From NCBI RefSeq assembly GCF_000383095.1, contig NZ_AORL01000021.1, positions 930,001 through 994,000 of the forward strand: a stretch of DNA of 64,000 nucleotides. Direction: 5' to 3'. Shown here in pieces: positions 9,738 to 19,675 of this stretch (positions are counted from its first letter, which is position 1; each line of letters opens with the position of its first letter). The notes beneath the pieces are model-generated. The model did not search any database. It was not told where the DNA came from and saw only the letters and a list, made by a program, of their open reading frames with translations. The DNA comes from Sphingomonas sp. PR090111-T3T-6A (GTDB lineage: Bacteria > Pseudomonadota > Alphaproteobacteria > Sphingomonadales > Sphingomonadaceae). Made by a program: the position numbers and the translations under genes.

Positions 9738-10828
9738 CCACGTCGTCTCCTCAGATCGGCAACGCATCGTTCGGCCGTGCGCCCGTCCCAATTCCTCGGC
9801 CGCGCCCTCTCGGACGGCGGCGTCGCCATCGCCTCGTCGAACGTCGCCGCGAGCGTCGCGGCGTTGACGAGGCGGTTCGTGCCCTGATCGATGGTGATCG
9901 GCCGCTCGGTATTCTCGCGCAGCGTCAGGCACGGGATGCCGAGATAGGTGGTCTCCTCCTGGATGCCACCGCTATCCGTAATCGCCGCCGCCGCGCCCGC
10001 GACGAGGCTCATGAAGCGCACATAAGGCAACGGACCGGCCAGCCGCACGCCGCCCTGCTCCAGCTTCGCATCGAGCCTCGCCGCCGCGAGCCTCTGAGCG
10101 GTGCGCGGATGCACCGGGAAGACCAGCGGCAGCCGCGCCTGCACCTCCAGCAACGCATCGACCAGTGCTGCGAGCGTCGCCGGATCATCGACATTGGAGG
10201 GGCGGTGCAGCGTCACCACGCCATAGCGCTCGGGAAGCCCCAGCGCCTGCGGCTCAGCCGCTGCCTCGATCTTGGGGCGGACCAGCTCGAAGCTGTCCAT
10301 CATGATGTTGCCGACCAGCGCGATCCGCTCGGGCGCGGTGCCCTCGGCCAGCAGATTTTCGTCGCCGTCCTGCGATGGCGTCCACAGGATGTCCGCGATC
10401 GCATCGGTGGCGAGGCGGTTGATCTCCTCGGGCATGTCGCGATCGCGCGAGCGCAGCCCCGCCTCCAGATGCACCACCGGGATGCGCAGCTTCGCCCCCA
10501 CCAGCGCGCAGGCGAGCGTCGAGTTCACATCGCCCACCACCACGAGCCAGTCGGGCCGCTCGGCCTGCGCGACGGCCTCATAGGCCATCATCACCCGACC
10601 GGTCTGCTCGGCATGGCTACCCGAGCCGACGCCGAGATGATGATCCGGCTGCGGCAGGGACAGGTCGGCGAAGATCGCGTCCGACATGTTGGCGTCATAA
10701 TGCTGGCCGGTGTGGATCAGCACCGGCTCGAAATCGGGCGCGGCGGTGAGCGCGTGCCAGAGCGGCGCCACCTTCATGAAATTGGGCCGCGCGGCGGCGA
10801 TCAGGTGGACGCGTGCAGGTGCAGTCAT
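9734..10828 (-). CDS. wecB: UDP-N-acetylglucosamine 2-epimerase (non-hydrolysing)
   Basis: WecB interconverts UDP-GlcNAc and UDP-ManNAc for surface polysaccharides. The 364-residue cytosolic protein carries the GT-B-like epimerase signatures HTGQHYD, VHLEAGLRSRD and the nucleotide-binding block DSGGIQEETTYLGIPC followed by LRENTERP. Length and motifs fit the bacterial non-hydrolysing enzyme. It starts 56 bases after the pccA stop, with a small GGCGAG-CGG-CTCGCC hairpin between, and its stop overlaps the start of the acyl-CoA hydrolase by 4 bases. No other polysaccharide genes are close, so the partner pathway must be elsewhere. Confidence 0.94.
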   Translation of the reverse strand: MTAPARVHLIAAARPNFMKVAPLWHALTAAPDFEPVLIHTGQHYDANMSDAIFADLSLPQPDHHLGVGSGSHAEQTGRVMMAYEAVAQAERPDWLVVVGDVNSTLACALVGAKLRIPVVHLEAGLRSRDRDMPEEINRLATDAIADILWTPSQDGDENLLAEGTAPERIALVGNIMMDSFELVRPKIEAAAEPQALGLPERYGVVTLHRPSNVDDPATLAALVDALLEVQARLPLVFPVHPRTAQRLAAARLDAKLEQGGVRLAGPLPYVRFMSLVAGAAAAITDSGGIQEETTYLGIPCLTLRENTERPITIDQGTNRLVNAATLAATFDEAMATPPSERARPRNWDGRTAERCVADLRRRRG

Positions 10829-10884
10829 GCGCTTACCCTAGACGGCATTCGTTACGAGAGCATAGCCGGCGAGCGGCTCGCCGC

Positions 10885-12879
10885 TCATTCGAATTCGAGG
10901 ATCACCTGATCGATGGCGAGGCTGGCGCCCACCTCCGCCGCGACCTTGGCGACGGTGGCGCTCTTCTCGGCGCGGAGCATGTTCTCCATCTTCATCGCCT
11001 CGACGGTGGCGAGCGGCTGGCCGGCCTCCACCTTCTGCCCCTCGGCCACCAGCAGACGGGTCAGCAGCCCCGGCATCGGCGAGACGAGGAAGCGCGACAT
11101 GTCGGGCGCCGGCTTCTCGATCATGTGATGGCGAAGCTCCGCCACGATCGGCCGCATCGCCTGAACCTTGCGCGCCCGCCCGGCGGTGGTGACGACCATA
11201 TGGCCGCGCTTGCGGGCGATACGGAGCGTCACGGACTCGCCCGCCACCTCCGCCTCGACCAGCGTCGCGCCGGGGCGATAGCCGATCGACAGGCTGACGC
11301 TCTCGCCGTCCACCGTGGCGGAGTCCGCCTCGATCATCACGTCATGCTCGACGCCGTCGATGCGGACGATCCAGTGCGCCGGAGCCTCCAGCGGCGTGCC
11401 GAGCTGACCGTCGACATGGAGCGCGCGCGCCGCATCTACCCGCGCGATCGCAGCCGACACCGCCGCGACGGTGCGCGCGGTGGCGGGCGTCTCGGGGGCG
11501 CCGTGGAAGCCTTCGGGGTATTCCTCGGCGATGAAGCCCGTGGTGATTGCGCCCGAGCGGAAGCGCGGATGCTGCGAGAGCGCCGAGAGGAAATCGAGGT
11601 TCGTGCCGACGCCCTCGATCTGATAGCGGTCGATCGCGCCGATCTGGAGATCGATGGCGGCCTCGCGGGTGGGCGCCCATGTCACCAGCTTGGCGATCAT
11701 GGGGTCGTAGAACATCGACACCTCGCCGCCTTCCGTGACGCCGGTATCGACGCGCACCACCGCATCCGACGCGCGGCTCTCCGCCGGCGTGCGGTAGCGG
11801 CTCAGGCGGCCGGTGGACGGCAGGAAGTTGCGATACGGGTCTTCGGCATAGACGCGGGTCTCGACCGCCCAGCCGTTGAGCTTCACCTCGTCCTGCGTGA
11901 AGCCGAGCTTCTCGCCCGCCGCGACGCGGATCATCTGCTCGACCAGATCGAGGCCTGTGATCTCCTCGGTGACGGGATGCTCCACCTGAAGTCGGGTGTT
12001 CATCTCAAGGAAGTAGAAACTCTCGCCGGTCGTATCGGCACCGCTCACGATCAGCTCGACCGTACCCGCGGAGAAATAGCCCACCGCACGCGCCAGAGCG
12101 ACCGCCTGCTCGCCCATCGCCTTGCGCATCTGAGGCGTCACGAAGGGCGACGGCGCCTCCTCGACGACCTTCTGGTGGCGGCGCTGGATCGAGCATTCGC
12201 GTTCGCCGAGGTAGACGATGTTGCCATGCTGGTCGCCCAGCACCTGAATTTCGATGTGGCGCGGGCTCTCGATGAACTTCTCGATGAACACGCGGTCGTC
12301 GCCGAAGCTGGCGAGGCCTTCGCGCTTGGTCGCCTCGAAGCCCTCGCGCACGTCCTGCTCGGACCAGGCGAGCCGCATGCCCTTGCCGCCACCGCCGGCC
12401 GAGGCCTTCATCATCACCGGATAGCCGATGTCGGTGGCGATCTTCACCGCATCCTCGGTGGTCGCGATCTCGCCGAGGAAGCCGGGGACGACGTTCACGC
12501 CCGCCTGCTTGGCGAGCTTCTTGGACTCAATCTTGTCGCCCATCGCGGCGATGGCGTTCGGCGGCGGGCCGATGAACGCGATGCCGGCCTCTTTCAACGC
12601 CTTGGCGAAGGACTCTCGCTCCGAGAGAAAGCCATAGCCCGGATGCACGGCCTGCGCGCCGGTGGCCTTGCAGGCCTCGATGATCGCATCGGCGAGCAGG
12701 TAGCTCTCCGACGCCGGCGGCGGCCCGAGGCGCACCGCCTCGTCGGCCATCTGGACATGCGGTGCGAGCGCGTCGGCGTCCGAATAGACCGCGACCGTCT
12801 TGATCCCCATCTTCCGCGCGGTGCGGATGACGCGGCAGGCGATCTCACCACGATTGGCGATCAGGATCTTCTCGAACAC
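10885..12879 (-). CDS. pccA: Propionyl-CoA carboxylase, biotin-containing alpha subunit
   Basis: PccA carboxylates its own biotin with ATP and bicarbonate and passes the carboxyl to propionyl-CoA on PccB. The 664-residue protein has the biotin carboxylase N domain (FEKILIANRGEIACRVIRTA), the ATP-grasp glycine loop (KASAGGGGKGMR), a central linker domain, and a C-terminal biotinyl domain with VEAMKMEN, the biotinylated Lys being about residue 630. The length is that of PccA rather than of AccC. The start is GTG immediately after the TAG of the small membrane gene, with AGGGG inside that gene's end. It is the last gene of the propionate operon. Methylcrotonyl-CoA carboxylase is the only close alternative, and the neighbours (PccB, epimerase, mutase) argue against it. 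Confidence 0.94.
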   Translation of the reverse strand: MFEKILIANRGEIACRVIRTARKMGIKTVAVYSDADALAPHVQMADEAVRLGPPPASESYLLADAIIEACKATGAQAVHPGYGFLSERESFAKALKEAGIAFIGPPPNAIAAMGDKIESKKLAKQAGVNVVPGFLGEIATTEDAVKIATDIGYPVMMKASAGGGGKGMRLAWSEQDVREGFEATKREGLASFGDDRVFIEKFIESPRHIEIQVLGDQHGNIVYLGERECSIQRRHQKVVEEAPSPFVTPQMRKAMGEQAVALARAVGYFSAGTVELIVSGADTTGESFYFLEMNTRLQVEHPVTEEITGLDLVEQMIRVAAGEKLGFTQDEVKLNGWAVETRVYAEDPYRNFLPSTGRLSRYRTPAESRASDAVVRVDTGVTEGGEVSMFYDPMIAKLVTWAPTREAAIDLQIGAIDRYQIEGVGTNLDFLSALSQHPRFRSGAITTGFIAEEYPEGFHGAPETPATARTVAAVSAAIARVDAARALHVDGQLGTPLEAPAHWIVRIDGVEHDVMIEADSATVDGESVSLSIGYRPGATLVEAEVAGESVTLRIARKRGHMVVTTAGRARKVQAMRPIVAELRHHMIEKPAPDMSRFLVSPMPGLLTRLLVAEGQKVEAGQPLATVEAMKMENMLRAEKSATVAKVAAEVGASLAIDQVILEFE

Positions 12880-13098
12880 CTAGAGGCCCCTCTTTGATTT
12901 TCTGAGGAAAACGACACAGAGCGCCGCATACGAAATGATGGCAACGACAAGCAGCAAACCGATATAGGCCTTACCGTGCCCTTCGCAGGGAGCATCAGGC
13001 CCCCAACCGCACGGTCCGATCATGGCGTCTAAAAGCGCCCAAGCAGCCAGCGCCCAAAAGGCGATGCTTGCCGCGCCAAACGCCATGATCTTCCGCAA
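12880..13098 (-). CDS. Small two-TM membrane protein in propionate operon
   Basis: A 72-residue protein with two hydrophobic segments (about residues 8-28 and 45-64) separated by a short loop holding two Cys (GPCGWGPDAPCEGHGK) and ending in basic residues (LRKSKRGL). By the positive-inside rule the Cys loop would be periplasmic. It sits between bioB, whose stop is about 5 bases upstream, and pccA, which starts right after its stop, so it is part of the same transcript. The ATG at 13098 or the Met four residues in (MAFGAAS) could start it. I recognise no family. It could be an operon hitchhiker or assist the pathway; nothing in the sequence decides. Confidence 0.65.
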   Translation of the reverse strand: MRKIMAFGAASIAFWALAAWALLDAMIGPCGWGPDAPCEGHGKAYIGLLLVVAIISYAALCVVFLRKSKRGL

Positions 13099-13103
13099 TC
13101 AGA

Positions 13104-14096
13104 TTACTCCGCCGCCGCCAGATGCGCCTGCACCGGCTCGCCCTTCATCGGCAGGATGCCGAGCTTGGCGAACAGGGCGGCATCCTTGCTGTCGCCGGCG
13201 TTGCCCGTGGTGAGCAGCTTGTCGCCGGTGAAGATCGAGTTCGCGCCCGCCATGAAGCACAGCGCCTGCGTCGAGTCCGACATGCTCTCGCGGCCGGCCG
13301 ACAGGCGCACCATGCTCTCCGGCATGATGATCCGCGCGACCGCCACGGTCCGGATGAACTCGATGTCGTCGATCTTGGCGGAGGGAACGTCCTTCAGCAT
13401 GTCGCCCAGCACCGTGCCCTCGATCGGGACCAGCGCGTTGATAGGCACCGAGCCCGGATGCTCGGGCAGAGTCGCCAGCGCATGGAGGAAGCCGACGCGA
13501 TCGGTGCGCGTCTCGCCCATGCCCATGATGCCGCCGCTGCACACGTTCACGCCCGCCGCGCGGACGCGCTCCAGCGTGTCGAGGCGATCCTGGAAGGTCC
13601 GCGTCGAGATGACGTTGGCGTAGTTCTCGGGCGAGGTGTCGATATTGTGGTTGTAATAATCGAGGCCGGCATCGGCGAGGCGCTGGGCCTGATCGCCCTC
13701 CAGCATCCCGAGCGTCATGCAGGTCTCAAGCCCGAGCGCCTTCACGCGGCTCACCATGTCGAGAAGCGCGGGCATGTCGCGCTCCTTCGGCGAACGCCAC
13801 GCGGCGCCCATGCAGAAACGGCCCGAGCCCGCGTCCTTGGCCTCCTGCGCCGCCGCGACGACGGCGTCGGCCGCCATCAGCTTCTCGGCCTTGAGCCCGC
13901 TGTCGGCCGAGGTGGACTGGCTGCAATAGCCGCAATCCTCGACGCAGCCGCCGGTCTTGATCGACAGAAGCGTCGAGAGCTGCACCTCATTCTCGGGATG
14001 ATGGCGGACATGCACGTCGTGCGCGCGCGCCACCAGATCGAGGAAGGGCAGATCGAAGAGTTCGGCGATCTCTTCACGGGTCCAGTCGGTACGCAT
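13104..14096 (-). CDS. bioB: Biotin synthase
   Basis: BioB is a radical-SAM enzyme that inserts sulfur into dethiobiotin. The 330-residue protein shows the SAM [4Fe-4S] motif [11 protein letters not shown], the GGIMGMGET motif and the C-terminal [18 protein letters not shown] block. The length is normal. No other bio genes adjoin it; it lies one base downstream of the mutase and upstream of pccA, which uses biotin as a prosthetic group. Co-expression with a biotin-dependent carboxylase would raise cofactor supply when propionate is used, which is an inference from position. Confidence 0.96.
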   Translation of the reverse strand: MRTDWTREEIAELFDLPFLDLVARAHDVHVRHHPENEVQLSTLLSIKTGGCVEDCGYCSQSTSADSGLKAEKLMAADAVVAAAQEAKDAGSGRFCMGAAWRSPKERDMPALLDMVSRVKALGLETCMTLGMLEGDQAQRLADAGLDYYNHNIDTSPENYANVISTRTFQDRLDTLERVRAAGVNVCSGGIMGMGETRTDRVGFLHALATLPEHPGSVPINALVPIEGTVLGDMLKDVPSAKIDDIEFIRTVAVARIIMPESMVRLSAGRESMSDSTQALCFMAGANSIFTGDKLLTTGNAGDSKDAALFAKLGILPMKGEPVQAHLAAAE

Positions 14097-14097
14097 C

Positions 14098-16227
14098 TCA
14101 GGCAGCTTTCTCGGAAGGTGGCATATTGTGACCGAGGAGCTTCAACACCTCCGCGGCCGCGTCCGCAAGATTCGTTCCCGGCCCGAAGATGGCCGAGACG
14201 CCCGCGTCATACAGCGCCTGATAGTCCTGCGCGGGAATAACGCCACCCGCGATCACCTTGATATCGCTGCGCCCTTTCTCGCGGAGCAGCCCGATCAGCT
14301 CGGGGATCAGCGTCTTGTGCCCGGCCGCGAGGCTGGAGGCGCCGACCACGTCGACATCCTCGGCCAGCGCCAGTTCCACCGCCTCGGCAGGCGTCTGGAA
14401 CAGCGGCCCGGCGACGATGTCGAAGCCGAGATCGCCAAACGCCGAGCTGACGAGGTTGGCGCCCCGGTCGTGCCCGTCCTGCCCCATCTTGGCGACGAAC
14501 ATCTTGGGGTTGCGCCCCTTGCGTCGCGCGACGGTGGCGACGCCGTCGACCAGCCCCTGCCAGCGCGGATCGTCGCCATAGGCGCCGCCATAGACGCCCT
14601 TCACCGGCGTGGGCGTAGTGCCGTAGCGGCCGAACACATCCTCCATCGCGGCGGAGATCTCGCCCAGCGTCGCGCGCTGGCGGGCGCACTCGACGGCGAG
14701 GCCGAGGAGATTGTCGCTCCCCTTCGCGCCCTCGCGCAGCGCATCGAGCGCGGCCCGGCACTTCGCCTCGTCGCGGGCGGCCTTCATCTTCTGGATGCGG
14801 GCGATCTGGCCGGCGCGGACCTTGTGGTTGTCGACATCGAGGATGTCGATCGCATCCTCTTCCTTCAGGCGATATTTGTTGACGCCGACGATCACATCCT
14901 CGCCGCGATCGACACGCGCGGCGCGGCCCGCCGACGCTTCCTCGATCATCGCCTTGGGCCAGCCCGCCGCGACCGCCTTGGCCATGCCGCCTTCGGCCTC
15001 GACCCGCTCGATGATCTCCCAGGCCTTGTCGTAAAGCTCCTGGGTCAGCGCCTCGATGTAATAGGAGCCGCCGAGGGGATCGACCACCTTGGTCATCCCC
15101 GTCTCTTCCTGGATCACGATCTGCGTGTTGCGTGCGATGCGGGCGGAGAAATCGGTCGGCAAAGCAATGGCTTCGTCGAGGGCGTTGGTGTGGAGGCTCT
15201 GCGTGCCGCCCAGCATCGCCGCCATCGCCTCGATCGTGGTGCGGATGACGTTGTTGTACGGGTCCTGCTCGGTCAGCGACACGCCGCTGGTCTGGCAGTG
15301 GGTGCGCAGCATCTTCGAGCGCTCATCCTTGGCGCCGAGATCGGTCATCACCCGGTGCCACAGCTTGCGCGCGGCGCGGAGCTTGGCGACCTCCATGAAG
15401 AAGTTCATGCCGATCGCGAAGAAGAAGCTCAGCCGCCCCGCGAACTTGTCGAGATCGAGGCCCGAGGCCATCGCCGCGCGGGCATATTCCTTGCCGTCCG
15501 CGATGGTGAAGGCGAGTTCCTGCAACTGCGTCGCCCCGGCTTCCTGCATATGGTAGCCGGAGATCGAAATGCTGTTGAATTTCGGCATGTTGGCCGAGGT
15601 ATATCCGATGATGTCGGAGATGATCCGCATCGACGGCTCGGGCGGGTAGATATAGGTGTTGCGGACCATGAACTCCTTCAGGATGTCGTTCTGGATGGTG
15701 CCATCCAGCTTCTCCTGAGGGACGCCCTGCTCCTCGCCCGCGACGATGAAGAAGGCGAGGATCGGTATCACAGCGCCGTTCATCGTCATGCTGACCGACA
15801 TCTCGTCGAGCGGGATGCCGTCGAACAGTATCTTCATGTCCTCGACGCTGTCGATCGCGACGCCCGCCTTGCCGACGTCGCCGGTGACGCGCGGGTGGTC
15901 GCTGTCATAGCCGCGATGGGTGGCGAGATCGAAGGCGACGGACAGCCCCTTCTGCCCGGCCGCGAGGTTGCGGCGGTAGAAGGCGTTGGATTCCTCAGCG
16001 GTCGAGAAGCCGGCATATTGCCGGATCGTCCACGGGCGGCCGGCATACATCGAGGCGCGCACGCCGCGCGTGAAGGGCGCGAAGCCGGGCAGGCCCGGAT
16101 CGATGCCATCCACATCCTCGGCCGTATACAGAGGTTTGACATCGATCCCTTCCGGCGTGTGCCAGGTGAGATCGCGGCCCTTCACCTCCTTGTTGGCGAG
16201 CGCCTTCCAGTCCTCAGTGGTCGCCAC
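14098..16227 (-). CDS. scpA: Methylmalonyl-CoA mutase, single-chain
   Basis: The adenosylcobalamin enzyme converts (R)-methylmalonyl-CoA to succinyl-CoA. The 709-residue chain has the N-terminal TIM-barrel substrate domain ([18 protein letters not shown], followed by [15 protein letters not shown]) and a C-terminal B12 domain with the lower-axial motif DGHDRG inside [14 protein letters not shown], plus the IPAQDY element. Both halves are in one chain, as in ScpA/Sbm and the mitochondrial enzyme, so no separate MutA is needed. The start lies 14 bases inside the end of the epimerase gene, suggesting coupling. No MeaB/ArgK chaperone gene is seen in this operon. Confidence 0.96.
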   Translation of the reverse strand: MATTEDWKALANKEVKGRDLTWHTPEGIDVKPLYTAEDVDGIDPGLPGFAPFTRGVRASMYAGRPWTIRQYAGFSTAEESNAFYRRNLAAGQKGLSVAFDLATHRGYDSDHPRVTGDVGKAGVAIDSVEDMKILFDGIPLDEMSVSMTMNGAVIPILAFFIVAGEEQGVPQEKLDGTIQNDILKEFMVRNTYIYPPEPSMRIISDIIGYTSANMPKFNSISISGYHMQEAGATQLQELAFTIADGKEYARAAMASGLDLDKFAGRLSFFFAIGMNFFMEVAKLRAARKLWHRVMTDLGAKDERSKMLRTHCQTSGVSLTEQDPYNNVIRTTIEAMAAMLGGTQSLHTNALDEAIALPTDFSARIARNTQIVIQEETGMTKVVDPLGGSYYIEALTQELYDKAWEIIERVEAEGGMAKAVAAGWPKAMIEEASAGRAARVDRGEDVIVGVNKYRLKEEDAIDILDVDNHKVRAGQIARIQKMKAARDEAKCRAALDALREGAKGSDNLLGLAVECARQRATLGEISAAMEDVFGRYGTTPTPVKGVYGGAYGDDPRWQGLVDGVATVARRKGRNPKMFVAKMGQDGHDRGANLVSSAFGDLGFDIVAGPLFQTPAEAVELALAEDVDVVGASSLAAGHKTLIPELIGLLREKGRSDIKVIAGGVIPAQDYQALYDAGVSAIFGPGTNLADAAAEVLKLLGHNMPPSEKAA

Positions 16228-16633
16228 GGGGGGTCTCCATGATTTCGGTGAGCACGCCGCCCATATCCTTGGGGTGGACGAAGAAGATCAATGTGCCGTG
16301 CGCGCCGATGCGCGGCTCGCCCAGCACCTTCGCGCCCTTGCCCTCGAACCAGGCCTTGGCCTCGTGGATGTCGGGCACCTCATAGCACATATGATGCTGG
16401 CCGCCGGCCGGGTTCTTGGCGAGGAAGCCATGGATGGGCGAATTTTCGCCCAGCGGCTCAATCAGTTCGACCTGGAAGTTCGGAGCATCCACGAAGCATA
16501 CCCGCACACCCTGCGAGGGCATGTCGAACGGTTCGTGGATCGTCTCCGCGCCCATCACGTCGCGATAGAAGGCGATCGATCGCTCGATCGACGGCGTCGC
16601 GACGCCGACATGGTTGAGGCGGCCCAGTTTCAT
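16214..16633 (-). CDS. mce: Methylmalonyl-CoA epimerase
   Basis: This 139-residue vicinal-oxygen-chelate (glyoxalase-fold) protein racemises (S)- and (R)-methylmalonyl-CoA between PCC and the mutase. The N-terminal block [20 protein letters not shown] and the second-repeat segment [14 protein letters not shown] carry the expected metal His residues; [12 protein letters not shown] closes the fold. The start chosen is ATG 16633, where homology begins; a longer open frame upstream overlaps the thiolase and is not credible. It overlaps the downstream mutase by 14 bases and is linked to the thiolase by a seven-codon overlapping frame. Confidence 0.94.
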   Translation of the reverse strand: MKLGRLNHVGVATPSIERSIAFYRDVMGAETIHEPFDMPSQGVRVCFVDAPNFQVELIEPLGENSPIHGFLAKNPAGGQHHMCYEVPDIHEAKAWFEGKGAKVLGEPRIGAHGTLIFFVHPKDMGGVLTEIMETPRGDH

Positions 16634-16650
16634 TTCTTGGCTCGCTTCAT
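16630..16650 (-). other. Seven-codon mini-ORF bridging thiolase and epimerase genes
   Basis: The thiolase stop overlaps an ATG (TGATG) that opens a frame reading MKRAKK and then stops in an ATGA overlap with the epimerase start. Such chained overlaps can hand a terminating ribosome to the next cistron, here where the epimerase lacks a strong ribosome site of its own. It could equally be chance or a remnant of an earlier start. Confidence 0.25.
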
Positions 16651-17831
16651 CAGACCAGTTCCACCGCCATCGAGGTCGCCTCGCCACCGCCGAGGCAGAT
16701 CGAGGCGAGGCCGCGCTTGAGGCCGTTGACCTGAAGCCCGTTGATGAGCGCACCCAAGATACGCGCGCCCGAAGCGCCCACCGGATGGCCGAGCGCGCAG
16801 GCGCCGCCATGGATGTTCAGCACGTCATGCGGGACGCCGAGATCGTGCATCGCGATCATCGCGACCGTCGCGAAGGCCTCGTTGACCTCGAACAGGTCGA
16901 CATCCTTGGTCGTCCAGCCGGCCTTCTCCAGAGCGCGCTTGGACGAGCCCACCGGCGCGGTGGTGAACAGGGCCGGCGCCTGCGCGAAGGCAGCGTGGGA
17001 GACGACCCGGGCGATCGGCTTCACGCCCAGCTTCTCGGCCACGCTCATCCGCGTCATCACCAGCGCCGCCGCGCCGTCCGAGATCGACGAGGCGTTGGCG
17101 GCCGTGATCGTGCCGTCCTTGGCGAAGGCGGGCTTCAGCGTCGGGATCTTGCCGATATTGGCGTTGCGGGGCTGCTCGTCGGTATCGATCACCACCTCGC
17201 CCTTGCGGGTCTTGACCGTGACCGGCACGATCTCGTTCGCCAGCTCGCCGACATGCTGCTGCGCGCGGGTGAGCGAGGCGATCGCGAACTCGTCCTGCTT
17301 CTCGCGGGTGAACTGATATTCGCCGGCCACGTCCTCGGCGAAATTGCCCATCAGCTTGCCCTGCTCATAGGCATCCTCAAGGCCGTCGAGGAACATATGG
17401 TCGTAGAGCCTGTCATGGCCGATGCGCGCGCCCGAGCGGTGCTTCAGGTTGAGATAGGGCGCGTTCGACATGCTCTCGAAGCCGCCCGCGACGATGATGT
17501 CGGCCGAGCCTGCGACCAGCGCGTCGGACGCCATGATCGCGGCCTGCATCGCCGAACCGCACATCTTGTTGATCGTGGTCGCCTCGACCGAGGTCGGCAG
17601 GCCGCCAAAGATCGCCGCCTGACGCGCCGGCGCCTGGCCGAGGCCGGCCGGCAGGACGCAGCCCATATAGCAACGCTCGATCTGATCCGGGCTGATGCCG
17701 GACCGCTCGACCGCGCCCCTGACGGCGATGGCCCCCAGTTCGGTGGCCTTCAACGAGGACAGCTCACCGAGGAAGCCGCCCATCGGCGTGCGGGCGAAGG
17801 AGAGGAAAACGACCGGATCGGAGGAGGTCAT
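16650..17831 (-). CDS. Acetyl-CoA C-acetyltransferase (thiolase II type)
   Basis: This 393-residue biosynthetic/degradative thiolase condenses two acetyl-CoA or cleaves acetoacetyl-CoA. The nucleophilic Cys is at about residue 91 in NKMCGSAMQAA, and the C-terminal catalytic His and Cys lie in GGACALGHPVGASG and CLGGGEA. Length and motifs are those of AtoB/PhaA. Within this operon it may close isoleucine or fatty-acid breakdown (thiolysis yielding propionyl-CoA) rather than serve polyhydroxybutyrate synthesis; no phaB or phaC is nearby. The start ATG lies 9 bases after the stop of the small membrane gene, with AGGA as ribosome site. Confidence 0.94.
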   Translation of the reverse strand: MTSSDPVVFLSFARTPMGGFLGELSSLKATELGAIAVRGAVERSGISPDQIERCYMGCVLPAGLGQAPARQAAIFGGLPTSVEATTINKMCGSAMQAAIMASDALVAGSADIIVAGGFESMSNAPYLNLKHRSGARIGHDRLYDHMFLDGLEDAYEQGKLMGNFAEDVAGEYQFTREKQDEFAIASLTRAQQHVGELANEIVPVTVKTRKGEVVIDTDEQPRNANIGKIPTLKPAFAKDGTITAANASSISDGAAALVMTRMSVAEKLGVKPIARVVSHAAFAQAPALFTTAPVGSSKRALEKAGWTTKDVDLFEVNEAFATVAMIAMHDLGVPHDVLNIHGGACALGHPVGASGARILGALINGLQVNGLKRGLASICLGGGEATSMAVELV

Positions 17832-17840
17832 GACATCATC

Positions 17841-18092
17841 CTAGATGATCCGCGCCAGCGCGGCCGCGGAGGCCAGGCCGAAGCAGAAGGAAAACAGCCC
17901 CAGAAGGGCGGCGAGCGCGGTTCCCACGACAACACCCCAGAAGCGGAGTGGATCATCGTCCCGTCTATATGTCCCCCAGCGTCTCCGCCCCTCGCCGGCG
18001 CGAAGTTCACGCAGCGCGGTGCGCGAGCAATGCACGGCGACGCCGCCGCCCACCGCGACCAGCAGCACGGCGGAGGCGACCTCGTTGCTCAC
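17841..18092 (-). CDS. Small two-TM membrane protein coupled to pccB
   Basis: An 83-residue protein starting with GTG that overlaps the pccB stop (GTGA). It has an N-terminal hydrophobic stretch ([18 protein letters not shown]), a basic middle ([20 protein letters not shown]) and a C-terminal membrane segment ([20 protein letters not shown]). The basic centre would lie in the cytoplasm. Its position between pccB and the thiolase, with overlap on one side and a 9-base gap on the other, makes it a true operon member. I recognise no family. A longer version starting at 18119 would overlap pccB further and is less likely. Confidence 0.65.
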   Translation of the reverse strand: MSNEVASAVLLVAVGGGVAVHCSRTALRELRAGEGRRRWGTYRRDDDPLRFWGVVVGTALAALLGLFSFCFGLASAAALARII

Positions 18093-19621
18093 AGCGGGAT
18101 ATTGTCGTGCTTCTTCCACGGGTTTTCGAGCTGCTTGTTGCGCAGCTTGCGAAGACCCAGCGCCACCCGGCGCCGCGTGGAATGCGGCATGATGATCTCG
18201 TCGATGAAGCCCTTGGACGCCGCCACGAACGGGTTGGCGAAGCGCGCCTCATATTCGGCGGTGCGGGCCGCGAGCTTCTCGGGGTCTTTCGCTTCCTGAC
18301 GGAAGATGATCTCCACCGCGCCCTTGGCGCCCATCACCGCGATCTCGGCTGTCGGCCATGCATAGTTGAGGTCGCCGCGCAGATGCTTGGACGCCATGAC
18401 GTCGTAGGCCCCGCCATAGGCCTTGCGCGTAATGACCGTGATCTTGGGCACCGTCGCCTCGGCATAGGCGAAGAGCAGCTTGGCGCCATGCTTGATGATG
18501 CCGTTATGCTCCTGCGCGGTGCCGGGGAGGAAGCCGGGCACGTCCACGAAGGTGACGATCGGAATCTCGAACGCATCGCAGAAGCGCACGAACCGCGCCG
18601 CTTTCCGCGAGGAGGCGATGTCGAGCACGCCCGCCAGCACCATCGGCTGGTTGGCGACGATGCCGACGGTGCGCCCCTCAATGCGGCCGAAGCCGGTGAT
18701 GATGTTGGCAGCGTGCGCGGGCTGGATCTCGAAGAAGTCGCCTTCGTCGACCGTCTTCTGGATCAGCTCGTGCATGTCGTAGGGGATGTTGGCCGAGGCC
18801 GGGATCAGCGTGTCGAGGCTCGGCTCCTGCCGGTCCCACGGATCGTCGGTGGGGCGCACGGGGACGCCCGAACGATTGCTCTCGGGCAGGAAGTCGATGA
18901 AGTCGCGCGCGGCGAGCAGCGCCTCCACGTCATTCTCGAACGCCACGTCGGCCACGCCGGACTTGACGGTATGCGCCGAGGCCCCGCCCAAATCCTCCTG
19001 CGACACCACCTCGTTGGTGACGGTCTTCACCACGTCCGGGCCGGTGACGAACATGTAGGACGAGTCCTTCACCATGAAGATGAAGTCCGTCATCGCCGGG
19101 GAATAGACCGCGCCGCCCGCGCAGGGCCCCATGATGAGGCTGAGCTGCGGCACCACGCCGGATGCCAGCACGTTGCGCTGGAACACCTCGGCATAGCCGC
19201 CGAGCGAGGCGACGCCTTCCTGAATACGCGCGCCGCCGCTGTCGTTGAGGCCGATCACGGGCGCGCCGACCTTCAGCGCCATATCCATGATCTTGCAGAT
19301 CTTCTGCGCGTGCCGCTCGGACAGGGAGCCGCCGAAGACGGTGAAATCCTGGCTGAACACGAAGACGAGGCGGCCGTTGATCGTGCCCGAGCCCGTCACC
19401 ACGCCGTCGCCGGGGATGTGGCTCGCGTCCATGCCGAAGTCGATGCAGTTATGCTCGACGAACATGTCCAGCTCTTCGAACGAGCCTTCGTCGAGGAGGA
19501 TTTCCAGCCGCTCGCGGGCCGTCAGGCGGCCTTTGGCGTGCTGGGCATCGATCCTTTTCTGTCCGCCGCCCAGGCGGGCCTCGGCGCGTCGTTGATCGAG
19601 CTTCTCGAGGGTCGTGGGCAT
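18089..19621 (-). CDS. pccB: Propionyl-CoA carboxylase beta (carboxyltransferase) subunit
   Basis: PccB transfers the carboxyl group from biotin to propionyl-CoA, giving (S)-methylmalonyl-CoA. The 510-residue chain holds the two crotonase-like carboxyltransferase halves; oxyanion glycines are in [11 protein letters not shown]-type sequence (here [18 protein letters not shown]) and in the C-terminal [16 protein letters not shown] block. The start is ATG 19621 with AGGAGAG upstream; the longer open frame crosses the intergenic operator and the divergent regulator. It is the promoter-proximal gene of the operon that ends with pccA. Confidence 0.95.
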   Translation of the reverse strand: MPTTLEKLDQRRAEARLGGGQKRIDAQHAKGRLTARERLEILLDEGSFEELDMFVEHNCIDFGMDASHIPGDGVVTGSGTINGRLVFVFSQDFTVFGGSLSERHAQKICKIMDMALKVGAPVIGLNDSGGARIQEGVASLGGYAEVFQRNVLASGVVPQLSLIMGPCAGGAVYSPAMTDFIFMVKDSSYMFVTGPDVVKTVTNEVVSQEDLGGASAHTVKSGVADVAFENDVEALLAARDFIDFLPESNRSGVPVRPTDDPWDRQEPSLDTLIPASANIPYDMHELIQKTVDEGDFFEIQPAHAANIITGFGRIEGRTVGIVANQPMVLAGVLDIASSRKAARFVRFCDAFEIPIVTFVDVPGFLPGTAQEHNGIIKHGAKLLFAYAEATVPKITVITRKAYGGAYDVMASKHLRGDLNYAWPTAEIAVMGAKGAVEIIFRQEAKDPEKLAARTAEYEARFANPFVAASKGFIDEIIMPHSTRRRVALGLRKLRNKQLENPWKKHDNIPL

Positions 19622-19675
19622 CGCTCTCCTTTCCTGGGCGGCGGTGTTGCGCCGCACTGCACCTTGGCATCGGCC

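Noticed and set aside
10813-12897. Long plus-strand frame opposite pccA
   Set aside because: Composition typical of an antisense shadow, no homology, while pccA shows all its motifs.
14128-16242. Roughly 700-codon plus-strand frame opposite the mutase
   Set aside because: Same shadow effect; sequence dominated by Arg, Ala, Asp and His without domains.
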